From contig OU696597.1 in NCBI GenBank assembly GCA_916048095.2, forward strand, positions 5,306,627-5,370,626: DNA of 64,000 nt, given 5' to 3'. The translations under genes were made by a program, and so were the position numbers. This stretch comes from Sacculina carcini. Taxonomy: Eukaryota; Arthropoda; Thecostraca; Sacculinidae. A model generated the notes under the pieces. That model had not been told where the DNA came from. It searched no databases and saw nothing but the letters and a program-made list of their open reading frames with translations. Shown here piece after piece: positions 55,611 through 64,000 of the stretch. Numbering within the stretch: position 1 is the first letter of the stretch; each line of letters begins with the position of its first letter.

Positions 55611-56094
55611 TATGGTTGTGTAGCGCCTGCGTCGCCTTGATTTTAGTATATTTTATTTGGTCTTACTTCGCGCGTTATTCGAAATTGGTTATTATTCATT
55701 TGTTTCCTTTTCCTCGTTTTTCCAGTATTAATTCCTTTCCACCCAAAACATTAATATTCTTGTGGGGCCGAATTTGAATCTCTTGTTATTAATTTAGTTT
55801 TCGCTGCAGGGTTTCCGGGCGTACATTGTTTATATATTGGTTCAGTTTGTGATCTTAATTATCTCTTTAATGTCCTATGGTTTATTCAATTTATCGCTGT
55901 ATTATTTATTTCATGATGTTTTGTTATGTTGTTTTTTGTTCCACTGCCCTGGGTAAAGGACCTGTATGCTGATTGGTCAAAATTCAGCTCCGCCTTGACC
56001 CAGGGTATAAAAAGGATGACAATACAGGAAACGGCCTTAGTCGCAACCGACCACTCACGTGTCTTTTTACTTGTGACAACCAAACCCGCCATAG
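55611..56094 (+). repeat. Probable Gypsy-4 5' LTR
   Basis: About 480 bp upstream of a primer site, with a possible LTR start TGTAGCGCC at ~55618 and a TATA box (GGGTATAAAAAGG at 56003-56015). No matching 3' LTR is visible downstream of 58100, so boundaries are inferred. Confidence 0.5.
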
Positions 56095-56109
56095 TGGTGA
56101 CCCCGACGT
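56095..56109 (+). promoter_or_regulatory. Primer binding site, tRNA-Trp type (Gypsy-4)
   Basis: TGGTGACCCCGACGT matches the complement of the tRNA-Trp 3' end exactly over 15 bases, the primer used by CsRn1-like Gypsy elements. Confidence 0.8.
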
Positions 56110-56326
56110 TCCACGTGAGTCCTTTTCATTTTTCCGTTGTTCTGCCATCTCCTAGTCTGTTCCGTAGCCGTTTTTTCATCGTTAGATTTTCATTTGATCC
56201 TCGGGATATTTTTTTCATTGCCTGTGTTGACAAACTTTCCTTCTCCGTCGTTCTCTTCCGTCATACGTCACTTCCGTTTGTCATTTGTTATATCCTCTTG
56301 TTTTTTCATTCACCTGTTCCATCATT

Positions 56327-58100
56327 ATGAACGAGAACCAACTACCTCATCCGCAGCTGGACTGTGCACATCTCCAATTCGTAACGGACTGCTCTTCGAC
56401 GGCAGCGGGTGCCGCTCTTCACCAGATGGTGGACGGCGCACCACAGCCAATATCTTTTTTTTCTAATGAAGTTGTCCACTGCACAACAGAAATACTCAGT
56501 CTACGACCGAGAGCTGCTGGAGGCGTATTACGCGGCACTTCCGCACTGCTCGGAGGGTCGATCGGTGACTCTGTTGACGGACCACAAGCCACTAGTGTCG
56601 GCTTTCACTAGCCCGAAGCTGGCCAAATCGGATCGTCAGCAGAGACACTGGTCGTACATCACCGAATATGTGTCGGATGTGCAGCACATCAAGGGTGCCG
56701 ACAACATGGTGGCCGACTGTCTCTCGCGCAGCGCTTACGCCGTCCAGGCAGATGTATACGACCTGTCAGGTATAGCTCGAGTACAAGCTGAAGACCCAGA
56801 GACGAAGGCTGCTGCCACCTCATTGACACCATTCAATATGTCTGGAGACAAACCTATTATGTGCGACACGGCAACACCGCACCCCAGGCCGTTTTTGCCC
56901 AAAAAGTGTCGACTACCAGTCTTTGAGCAAATGCACGGTCTGTGCCATCCAGGCACAGCGGTCAGTGTAAACATGCTCAAGTCTCGCTACGTCTGGCCGA
57001 AGATGGAGGCGGATATCAAAACATGGGTGCGCAACTGTGCCGCATGTCAACAGGCAAAAATAACACGTCACACCAAGTCGCCGCTGGCCGACTTCACGGT
57101 GTCAAGTGCGCGCTTTGAATGCGTCCACCTGGACATCGTGGGACCATTACCGCCGGCCACCTCACGCAACCATCCGTTTGCCACGCCATATAGATATATT
57201 CTAACGTGCATTGACCGCGCGAGTCGCTGGCCAGAAGTGGTCCCGTTGACTGATATCACCGCCGCGTCCGTCGCTGAAGCTTTTTTCACTCACTGAGTGT
57301 CGCGGTTCGGAGTCCCACTGCGTGTGGTTACCGACCGCGGGAGCCAGTTCGAATCGGAATTGTTTCGGGAGCTGTCACAGCTAGTGGGATTCCACCGAGT
57401 GAGAACTACTGCATATCACCCTCAATCTAACGGACTCCTGGAACGACTTCATCGCGTGATCAAGAGTGCCATCATGGCCCGTCGTCAGTGCTGGCTCTCG
57501 GCGCTGCCTGTAGTGATGCTGGGCGTCCGACTGCTGCCCACCGAATCCGGCATCTCTCCGTTTACAGCCGTCACCGGGGGCTACCTGCTGTGTCCACGAG
57601 TTCCGACGGGCGATACCGTCTCGATCAAGGCGCAGCACGAGTTCGTGATGGATTTGACCCGAAGGATGCAGGAAGTAGACTTCCACAGCATGTCGGCCGG
57701 CACGGCTCATTGTACACCGTCGACCTACGTGCCGCCGCGATTGATGACTTGCGATCAGGTGTGGGTGCGCGTGGACCGAGTCCGCCAACCACTGGAGGCA
57801 CCGTATCGCGGTCCTTTCCGTGTCATATCCAGATCGCCGAAGGTGTTCCGAATCGAGTTACCTACCGGCACTACCGAAACAATCTCTATTGACCGTCTAA
57901 AGCCGGCGTTCGTCAAGAGTCCGCAGCCGCTGTCGTCAGCACCTGTTCCACGGTCGCCAATGCCGACCGCCAGGCGAGCACCACCACAGTCTCGACCCGC
58001 ACCGGTGCCCGCTCCGCGCACCTCGGCGCCAAGAGCTGTTCGTACCAGAGCGGGCCGCGCCGTCACGTTTAGACAACAACCATATTTTTTCTATTTCTAG
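56327..58100 (+). pseudogene. Gypsy-4 deletion derivative: RNase H and integrase
   Basis: A short Gag-like start (MNENQLPHPQLDC) runs directly into RNase H (VTDCSSTAAGAALHQM), so most of Gag, the protease and the RT are missing. A frame change in the T run near 56456-56463 leads to RNase H (YSVYDRELLEAYYAAL, LLTDHKPLV, MVADCLSRS). Integrase follows: HGLCHPGTAVSVNML, CAACQQAK, HLDIVGPLP, a TGA at 57294 in place of the usual Trp, then TDRGSQF and PQSNGLLERLHR. The tail is VISRSPKVFRIEL and a Pro/Arg-rich end. The coding sequence is otherwise well preserved. Confidence 0.88.
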
Positions 58101-58860
58101 CTGGCAACTAGTGTGCCAGCTGACATATTTTCTTGTGTGTTTTTCTTACTGTTATCATGTATTTAATTGTGGGGTTTATACGTCTCAAGACATTTAGCGT
58201 CCTTGCTTTCCTTGGGCGCTCCCGTTCCTTTTCATTTGAGTGATCAGTGTCCTATGTATACATCTCCTATATGTGTGTGTTGTGTGCATGTGTGCTTGTT
58301 GTGATATGATTGCATATCTACGTATGATTGATTTTTTGTATGCTTGAATTTGATTGGTGAGTGCCTGCGTGCTATTTGTGTGTGCACGTGTCCCTGTGTG
58401 TATGTCTGATATTGTGTGACTGTGTAATATGCGTACTGATCTGTTTGTGACTTTGTTTAGTTATTTTCAGATTATATTTGTACTGCAGGATCATTCATTT
58501 TTCCTGTGGACCGACGTGTTCGTCCTCACCGGCTCACTCCGCTCATGGTGGCGCACTGTGATATTGTATTCTACTTGTGATCTCACATTTTGTCCTTTTC
58601 CGCTGTTATCATTGTAATTATGTCCTGGTCGTGTGATATGTGAGAAACTCCTTTGTGTGAACTCACGTATGTTTATTACTTGAGTTTATTGAGGCGAATG
58701 TCTTTCCGGATGTTCCGCCGTACTTTCGCGCCATTTGTCGTCGTTTGTTGTGAGTGTCTCATGCTTTTGAATGTGTTGAATGGATTAATGATGTACCTTG
58801 TCTGATTGAGTGATTTTATGAATGATGCGTATGTGAGTTAGTAGAAAGCTTCAACACTTT
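58101..58860. other. Unassigned GT/T-rich sequence
   Basis: About 760 bp after the Gypsy-4 stop. No LTR copy, domain or RNA gene recognised. An 8-bp perfect inverted repeat (AGCTGGCA/TGCCAGCT, 58099-58121) spans the stop codon. Confidence 0.4.
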
Positions 58861-58865
58861 GTCAC

Positions 58866-58930
58866 ATATGACGTCACACTCCCCCCTTGCCCCCTCCCCC
58901 CTATGACGTCACCCCCCCTATGACGTCATA
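58866..58930. promoter_or_regulatory. Three TGACGTCA sites in a C-rich tract
   Basis: TATGACGTCA occurs three times within ~65 bp, separated by runs of C. TGACGTCA is the CREB/ATF consensus. It lies ~700 bp beyond the integrase end of the Polinton and could be a terminal control region or simply part of a minisatellite. Confidence 0.5.
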
Positions 58931-59290
58931 CCTAACCTAACTTTTTTAGTTTTTTAACCTAACTTTTTTTAGTTTTTTTTTAACCTAACCTAACTTTTTT
59001 TGGTTTTTTTAACCTAACTTTTTTTTTTAACCTAACCTAACTTTTTTTAGTTTTTTTAACCCAACCCAACCTAACCCAACCTAACCCAACCCAACCTAAC
59101 CCAACCCAACCCAACCTAACCCAACCCAACCTAACCTAACTTCTTTTTTTTTAACCTAACCTAACTTTTTTTCTGTATTATATACCTAACCTAACCCAAC
59201 CAAACCTAACCCAACCTAACCCAACTTTTATTTCTTTATTTCTTCCTTTCTTATTATATTTATTCTTTATTCTATACCCAACCTAACTTT
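58928..59290. repeat. Degenerate telomere-type pentamers (CCTAA/CCCAA)
   Basis: Repeated AACCTAACCTAACTTTTTT blocks and AACCCAACCTAACCC runs, the reverse complements of TTAGG and TTGGG. TTAGG is the usual arthropod telomere repeat. Poly-T interruptions and the interior position suggest an interstitial tract, not a true telomere. Confidence 0.75.
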
Positions 59291-59377
59291 TTTCCATTAT
59301 TTCTATTTTATGCCACGATACTCATTATATAGGGATCGCCAAGTCGATGTTTGGCAGAGACGTGAATATAATAATTT

Positions 59378-59642
59378 TCAATCATACTTGAAATATATAT
59401 AAAAAAACGGTTTGACTAAATCGGTCGCAAAGAAAATGTTCCAATATGACGATGAATCACTCGCCACGTTTATATAAAGTGTCTGGTTTATGTCAAATAC
59501 TGCGGTAAGGATTAAAATGCCAGATGAATTCATTGGCGTCAAGCCAAGGATGAATATTTTGAATATATTTACCTGATACACAGGTGTGGGATTAAAACAT
59601 TTGCCGGTAACAAAGACCAAATTTACACAATGTATGTTGTAT
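59378..59642 (-). other. Small open frame after the integrase (uncertain)
   Basis: About 90 codons open on the minus strand, starting only at a GTG that overlaps the integrase stop. Hydrophobic and Asn-rich, with no recognised motif. It may be a decayed Polinton gene or chance. Confidence 0.2.
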
Positions 59643-60446
59643 TCAAACACGTTGAAGTTCTTGATAGTAAAATGTACCGGTAATCAAATTTCCATCATCA
59701 TCACACAGCTTATACATGGGAATTGATCGACGTTTGTATATGGAAGAAATTGTGAACACCTCGCTGCTAAATGTCTGTCGATATCCTTTTTCAAATATAG
59801 TTTTCGGAATAAACATTCGCACATGATCGCCTACGCGTAACTTTGGTGTTTGTTTTTTACGCGACAATGTGTTGACCAAGTGTTGATTTGATAAAGTTAC
59901 AGCGCGAGGTGCCATACCGATTGATCTGTGTACAGTGTTGTTATACAAATTCACCAATTGAGGTAGATTTTTGACAAAATGTTTTGTGTTGTTTTCGGTC
60001 ATAAACTTGTGTATCAGCGAGAGCAGAGTACGGAAAAATCGTTCAATTATCCACGCCTTCCGTATGATTGTAGATGTCGTATAATGATAGATGTTGTGCT
60101 CTTTCATTACACGTTGAAATTCTCGCCCTGTGAATTCACCACCATGGTCGCTCATTATTTGCATCGGTGTGCAATTGTTGGTGAGAATATGGTTCATTGC
60201 TTTGGCCACGGCAGGTCCCCGTTTACTATGTAATGCACACACATATGCTTGTCTGCTAAACACGTCAATTACACCCAACAAATAACGCACTTGTGTGTTA
60301 TGCCCACGCAGACGTGAAACATCGCACAAATCAACTTGCCATGTATCATTTAGTCCGGTGGAGGTGTATGCATTGTGTACGAAGCGCTTACGTACTTGAC
60401 GATGGAGTTGTTTGGTTCTTTGCGACCAAATCAGCTTACTATCCAT
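59643..60446 (-). CDS. Polinton/Maverick retroviral-like integrase
   Basis: 267 residues. Catalyses insertion of the element's DNA. Core: D in DTWQVDLCDVSR, then YLLGVIDVFSRQAYV, D in IMSDHGGEFTGREFQ, E in IRKAWIIERFFRTLLSL, with NLYNNTVHRSIGMAP and a C-terminal SH3/chromo-like part (LRVGDHVRMFI, FTISSIYKRRSIPMYKL). N-Q-x-E is changed: the catalytic Glu lies in WIIER, where K-x-x-I-V-E-R-F-N-R-T-L is usual. The upstream gene overlaps it by 16 bp. The frame is intact and ends at TGA 59643. Compared with fuller Polinton integrases, an N-terminal zinc domain may be missing. Confidence 0.9.
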   Translation of the reverse strand: MDSKLIWSQRTKQLHRQVRKRFVHNAYTSTGLNDTWQVDLCDVSRLRGHNTQVRYLLGVIDVFSRQAYVCALHSKRGPAVAKAMNHILTNNCTPMQIMSDHGGEFTGREFQRVMKEHNIYHYTTSTIIRKAWIIERFFRTLLSLIHKFMTENNTKHFVKNLPQLVNLYNNTVHRSIGMAPRAVTLSNQHLVNTLSRKKQTPKLRVGDHVRMFIPKTIFEKGYRQTFSSEVFTISSIYKRRSIPMYKLCDDDGNLITGTFYYQELQRV

Positions 60447-60958
60447 TTGCGTGGGATATTTGCCGATTGTTGGCCAACTGTCGAAACTCGCTGCCCGTGA
60501 ATATTCGGGGCAACTTCTCGCGGTAAATTCAACGACTCAATCAATTGTCGCAGCTGTGCCCACCCTGCTGGCTCAGGAACACTTTTACGACGTCGGACAA
60601 TATAGTTTACCAAGTCGACAATATTGCTCCGAGGAATTTGTGCGTGATTGAGATAAATGATACCAGTGTTGTTGTCCCATCTCAGCACAGTACTCAATTG
60701 GGAAAGCACGAATTGTGCGTGTTTTTTATAGCTTGACGGTACAAGCTGGAGCCATTTATCAGACTCTACAGACGGAGCAGGAGCAGCGGACTGTTCAGGA
60801 CGCCAGGCGTTCATGTAATCGATCCGTTTCGCTTCGGCATTCCCTGTAGACTTGTTGAGAATTTGCTCCAGAGCGGATGTGGGTGTGGCCATGTTTCGAC
60901 CTTGCATTTCATCATATGTGGCTTGCGATAGGAGAACCATTCGTTGGAAGGCGCTCAT
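60431..60958 (-). CDS. Conserved Polinton protein, function unknown
   Basis: 175 residues. Start MSAFQRMVLLSQATYDEM; a middle part with VPSSYKKHAQFVLSQL and VLRWDNNTGIIYLNHAQIPRSNIVDLVNYIVRRRK (two motif blocks), then EPAGWAQLRQLIESLNLP. The motif order I-P-x-S-N-I-V-D-L-V-N plus P-x-G-W recurs, as I recall, in a small conserved protein of Polintons and related viruses. No catalytic motif. Its ATG shares one base with the stop of the next gene upstream, and its end overlaps the integrase by 16 bp, so expression is probably coupled. Confidence 0.7.
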   Translation of the reverse strand: MSAFQRMVLLSQATYDEMQGRNMATPTSALEQILNKSTGNAEAKRIDYMNAWRPEQSAAPAPSVESDKWLQLVPSSYKKHAQFVLSQLSTVLRWDNNTGIIYLNHAQIPRSNIVDLVNYIVRRRKSVPEPAGWAQLRQLIESLNLPREVAPNIHGQRVSTVGQQSANIPRKWIVS

Positions 60959-61287
60959 TACTTTGCAGACAGTATACAGCTTATAACCGATGTCACCACA
61001 GGTATAAGGGCGGAGAGAAATTTTCCGCTCTGCACCAGCACTCGTTGTTTTTTCTTCAGTGACGGACGTTTGTCACCCAATTTACGTAGTATTTTCTTGT
61101 ATTTGGATAGGCGACGCTTTTGTTTCTTTTCCAAAGGGACACGGTCTTGCAAAAGGTTATGACAAATTTCACAAATAGACCGTATCAGAGCAGGGTCGTA
61201 CGTGTTGAGAACGGCTTTTTGTTGACGATGTGTGAGACGCGGAAGTGCTTCGATTGTCGGCCAACAGCGTTGCAACGTCGACGACAT
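60958..61287 (-). CDS. Small basic Polinton protein with hydrophobic C-terminus
   Basis: 109 residues. A first half with LPRLTHRQQKAVLNTYDPAL, a very basic centre (PLEKKQKRRLSKYKKILRKL) and a hydrophobic C-terminal helix (GKFLSALIPVVTSVISCIL). Small basic proteins ending this way occur in Polintons and adintovirus-like elements and have been compared with adenovirus core or membrane-active peptides; that comparison is from memory and tentative. It lies 34 bp after the ATPase gene and its TAA shares the A of the next ATG. Confidence 0.65.
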   Translation of the reverse strand: MSSTLQRCWPTIEALPRLTHRQQKAVLNTYDPALIRSICEICHNLLQDRVPLEKKQKRRLSKYKKILRKLGDKRPSLKKKQRVLVQSGKFLSALIPVVTSVISCILSAK

Positions 61288-61321
61288 GCTGACAAATGAT
61301 TCACTTGTTCAACTATGTATG

Positions 61322-61981
61322 CTATTTATACCTCAAAGCGGGAAGATAAACTATTATGGGCTGTTCCAACACATTGCTACGCACACGTAGTCTGTTGTCA
61401 GTTTGTTGACGCAAATCCACAAGCAAATGACCGTACATTTTCTTCATTACGTCTCTATAAACATCCATAATGAACCTGATATTATCTGGCATGTACTGTT
61501 GAGCAAATGCACGCAGAGGTGTTTGATCTCGAAAATTACGGAAAAATACATAATAATTTGTATTCAGGCTGATTGTCCGGTAGTTTGGCGACTTGAGAAA
61601 CGTGTTTTGGGTGACAAATAGTACACTCATGTTGTCGTGACGCGACGTTTTCGTAAACATATCACGTACAACTGGTCCTTCCACAGCATCCAGTAAGTCG
61701 TCGATAATGACCATGCAACCATTACCGTATTTATGTTTGCTTGCCAGTCGTTGAATTTCCTCATGGGATGGCACTCCGTACTGCATCTCATTAACTAAAC
61801 TCTTGTCTATATGATCGGGCGCTGCAGTTCCATGACAATACAGTACATGGTCGGGGCGTTGAGTCAGCACCTGGTCCGCCCGTGTCAGCATGTCAACTAT
61901 AAATTGACTCTTACCGGACCCTGAAGGACCGGACAAGATCATTGTGAACGGTGTAACAAGACGTGCGTCAAATGTTTCCAT
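61322..61981 (-). CDS. Polinton FtsK/HerA-type packaging ATPase
   Basis: 219 residues. Predicted motor that pumps DNA into capsids, A32-like. Walker A GPSGSGKSQFI at ~19-29, Walker B GCMVIIDDLLD near 88-98, sensor-like VLFVTQNTF near 122-130, then TNYYVFFRNFRDQ and LLVDLRQQT. Length fits Polinton ATPases. Intact frame, same strand as all neighbours. Confidence 0.92.
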   Translation of the reverse strand: METFDARLVTPFTMILSGPSGSGKSQFIVDMLTRADQVLTQRPDHVLYCHGTAAPDHIDKSLVNEMQYGVPSHEEIQRLASKHKYGNGCMVIIDDLLDAVEGPVVRDMFTKTSRHDNMSVLFVTQNTFLKSPNYRTISLNTNYYVFFRNFRDQTPLRAFAQQYMPDNIRFIMDVYRDVMKKMYGHLLVDLRQQTDNRLRVRSNVLEQPIIVYLPALRYK

Positions 61982-62015
61982 ATTCGCCGTGCCGATTAAA
62001 CTGATCTTCGTTTAA

Positions 62016-62213
62016 CTATAGGGTTATTATATAAAGTATTTTTGCTAATGTGCGACTGGTTTTGCGCTGAGCATTACTAGCCAAACACCCGCGACGCTTA
62101 ATCGGATCATATAACAATCCCACAATTACCAGCTCAATACCGAGAATTAAACATTCTGTAAAGTTGACTAGGAGTAATAGTGAAAGAAGCAGCATTTTTA
62201 TATACGTCACCAT
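62016..62213 (-). CDS. Possible small membrane protein
   Basis: 65 codons, 34 bp upstream of the ATPase gene on the same strand. An N-terminal hydrophobic segment (MLLLSLLLLVNF...LGIELVIVGLLY) is followed by a basic tail (RRGCLASNAQRKTSRTLAK). Size, spacing and orientation fit the compact Polinton block, but I do not recognise it. Confidence 0.4.
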   Translation of the reverse strand: MVTYIKMLLLSLLLLVNFTECLILGIELVIVGLLYDPIKRRGCLASNAQRKTSRTLAKILYIITL

Positions 62214-62279
62214 CTCGATAATCGCCGATCAAATGACACGTTTACACATCAACACCTGTATATTAAAGCCTGCATAACT

Positions 62280-62282
62280 AAC

Positions 62283-62365
<83 letters not shown>

Positions 62366-62416
62366 GGCGCGTGCCGGGGCTCTCGAAAACCGGTTCAACA
62401 TACGCATACACATACG

Positions 62417-62450
<34 letters not shown>
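62280..62450. repeat. (CA)n microsatellite
   Basis: Two CA runs (62280-62362 and 62418-62448) separated by ~55 bp. It lies between the small membrane frame and the polymerase gene, so the Polinton has been invaded by simple repeats or contains them. Confidence 0.95.
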
Positions 62451-62631
62451 GAAACATGTGTACACACTAACACAGCTAACACACTAGCACAATTAACACA
62501 CTAACACAGCCGACACTTTTATATTATAAACCAATACATCTAGCACAACTAACACACCTAGCACAACTAATACTGGTAACACAACAAATATATAGCAATA
62601 AATAACGATGATGATGATGTCGGTCGGTCGG

Positions 62632-64000
62632 TCAGTCGATGAAGCCATACGGGAAGGTACGATAATCGGGAAGGACCCTGCGTTTACTGGACACTAACCT
62701 ATTAATTTTTTCCCCTCCCACCGTAATTATCTTAAAATCTGCAGTCTTTTTAAATTGTCGAAAGGGGACTTTGATTGTGGACCCAGGCGCTTCTAACAAG
62801 GATCGGAAAGCGTCCAAGGAAATAAGCTGCTGCGTGTCGTGTGTTTGTGTGATGCCGCGCATTTTTACTATAGTCTTGGTGCCCCCGTCTGGTGTGTGTA
62901 CAGTAAAAGCGTAATTTTTGGGAGACAGGCAGACTATATGAGAAATATAGCTGCCTGCCCCGAAACAAGTCAGTTCGTCAGTCATGTCGCCGAGAAAATG
63001 TGATGTGTGTATGCGCGGCATTTCTGGTGATGCTTTGTAAATGACTGAATCTGTGTCACAGTATATTAGCTGAAAAGGATTAAGGCGTTGCAGGAAAGAG
63101 TAAAGATAAAGTCGGGATTGGCAAGTGACAAAGGCAGCAACGATTATGTTAGTTTTAAGCGGACCGGCCACAGTCTTGTCTTGTCGATGGGAATACGTCA
63201 GCCTCCATACATCGTGCATTATGCTGTCCCCCTCACTATCGTCAGCCACCGATATGAGGTCACACGCGGAGACCTCCATGTCGGGATCCTCCAGCAGATC
63301 GTAAACACGACGCATGGAAGTGACGTATTCAGTCTGCCCCAGGTTTGCGCGCTGAGCCAACTTGCCCCACTGGCTGTTGAGGCACAATTTGGCCACAGCT
63401 CTCAGGCCCGGATTCCTCTCAATGGTCGGCAGGGTTATACCCTCACGCGCTTCGAGAGTCTGTCGGTAGTCGTGTCGGTCGTCGTCAGTCTGCACGTGAG
63501 TGGGATAACCCTCGGCGCCGACCTTGAGGGCGTAAAACTTGTTTACATATTCTGCAAACAATCCGCCTGCCTCGCCGTCGTTGAGCTGTGTGGTGTTGGC
63601 AAAGTGCCAGAACTCGTGGATGGAAGTGAGCCGATACCCCAACCCCAAAGCTTTTGCTACTTCCAGCGACACCCAGCTGGAAGTGAGACTGCGCTCCTCG
63701 TCCGAATGGTGACACTGCGGCGACCTCGTGGTGAAATTGCCACCGATACCCTGCTCGGCACATGTTCTACACAGGGTGAACATGAGGCGGTCGTTGATGC
63801 GTGCGGGAAGGACGGGAACGTGAAGATTATGCGGAGGGAGAATTGTGCAATAAATGATGCCGAAATATTTGTGAAAATCTGTGATGGGAGGACGGAAAAT
63901 GTGAGAAGGATGACCGAGGGGAAATTTTCCGTTTTTAAGGATGTAAGGATACAAGGAGCACACATCAACGTACTCGATCCGCTCGTCACCAGCACATTCG
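62632..64000 (-). CDS. Polinton protein-primed DNA polymerase B, C-terminal part
   Basis: Runs off the window, so the exonuclease domain and start are not seen. Visible: motif A (YVDVCSLYPYIL, 63940-63975), motif B (KLCLNSQWGKLAQRA, around 63345-63390; NSQWG in place of NSxYG), motif C (YCDTDSVIY, around 63040-63068) and a K-x-R-G-like KMRGI near 62860. The TPR-type insert region of protein-primed polymerases is represented by the 80-200 residue stretch rich in Cys/His (LCRTCAEQGI, QCHHSDEERSL). It copies the element from a terminal protein primer. The frame is open to the TGA near 62632. Confidence 0.93.
   Translation of the reverse strand, partial: ECAGDERIEYVDVCSLYPYILKNGKFPLGHPSHIFRPPITDFHKYFGIIYCTILPPHNLHVPVLPARINDRLMFTLCRTCAEQGIGGNFTTRSPQCHHSDEERSLTSSWVSLEVAKALGLGYRLTSIHEFWHFANTTQLNDGEAGGLFAEYVNKFYALKVGAEGYPTHVQTDDDRHDYRQTLEAREGITLPTIERNPGLRAVAKLCLNSQWGKLAQRANLGQTEYVTSMRRVYDLLEDPDMEVSACDLISVADDSEGDSIMHDVWRLTYSHRQDKTVAGPLKTNIIVAAFVTCQSRLYLYSFLQRLNPFQLIYCDTDSVIYKASPEMPRIHTSHFLGDMTDELTCFGAGSYISHIVCLSPKNYAFTVHTPDGGTKTIVKMRGITQTHDTQQLISLDAFRSLLEAPGSTIKVPFRQFKKTADFKIITVGGEKINRLVSSKRRVLPDYRTFPYGFID

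Noticed and set aside
58928..59290. A true chromosome end
   Set aside because: Pentamers are degenerate, broken by poly-T, and followed by a Polinton; interstitial tract is more likely.

Overview
The window is eukaryotic, non-genic heterochromatin-like DNA, most likely from an arthropod and possibly a crustacean. The support is indirect: a tract of degenerate TTAGG/TTGGG (arthropod-type telomeric) pentamers at 58.9-59.3 kb; a Copia element whose primer site matches the internal part of initiator tRNA-Met, as in Drosophila copia; several Gypsy elements with tRNA-Trp-type primer sites and CHCC Gag fingers (CsRn1-like); CR1/L2-like and restriction-endonuclease non-LTR elements; and a Polinton/Maverick. 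I see no intact host gene. The only host-like coding relic is a broken C2H2 zinc-finger array.

Layout. 1-13.8 kb is very AT-rich, with three near-identical copies of a ~2.2 kb segment, ~340-400 bp tandem units, a 461-bp tandem array, and dozens of copies of a GC-rich motif (CCGCACGACGGGCGGG and variants) close to TGCTAG/TATATA boundaries. I read these as nonautonomous Helitron-like elements that became satellite-like. A 200-N gap follows (13801-14000). 14.0-24.2 kb is one intact Gypsy element (identical 197-bp LTRs, one 1466-codon gag-pol) inserted in an LTR of an older, broken minus-strand Gypsy. 24.4-25.7 kb is a noncoding LTR element. 26.7-33.2 kb is a Helitron-like repeat split by a CR1/L2-like retrotransposon (PHD, endonuclease, RT), which is itself split by a truncated relative. 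33.9-35.4 kb is a zinc-finger relic split by a hAT-like element. 35.8-48.2 kb is a set of nested insertions: an RNase H non-LTR element holds a long-TIR DNA transposon (9-bp duplication), which holds a small hAT-like MITE (8-bp), which holds a Copia element (5-bp), which holds a Gypsy element (4-bp). 50.2-53.4 kb is a non-LTR retrotransposon whose N-terminus carries a nuclear-receptor-type zinc-finger pair plus a PHD finger. 53.8-55.4 kb is a second copy of the noncoding LTR family. 55.6-58.1 kb is a deleted Gypsy element. 58.9-64.0 kb is the end of a Polinton: integrase, two small structural-type proteins, packaging ATPase and a protein-primed type DNA polymerase B, all on the minus strand and running off the window.

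The genes form separate mobile systems, not one pathway. The most notable object is the nuclear-receptor-finger/PHD/RT/restriction-like-endonuclease element at 50252-53361. It is decayed (three stops and one frameshift), but its domain order is clear. Next are the nested insertion series with duplications readable at four levels, the LTR family with a conserved GC-rich hairpin, and the Helitron-like motif array.
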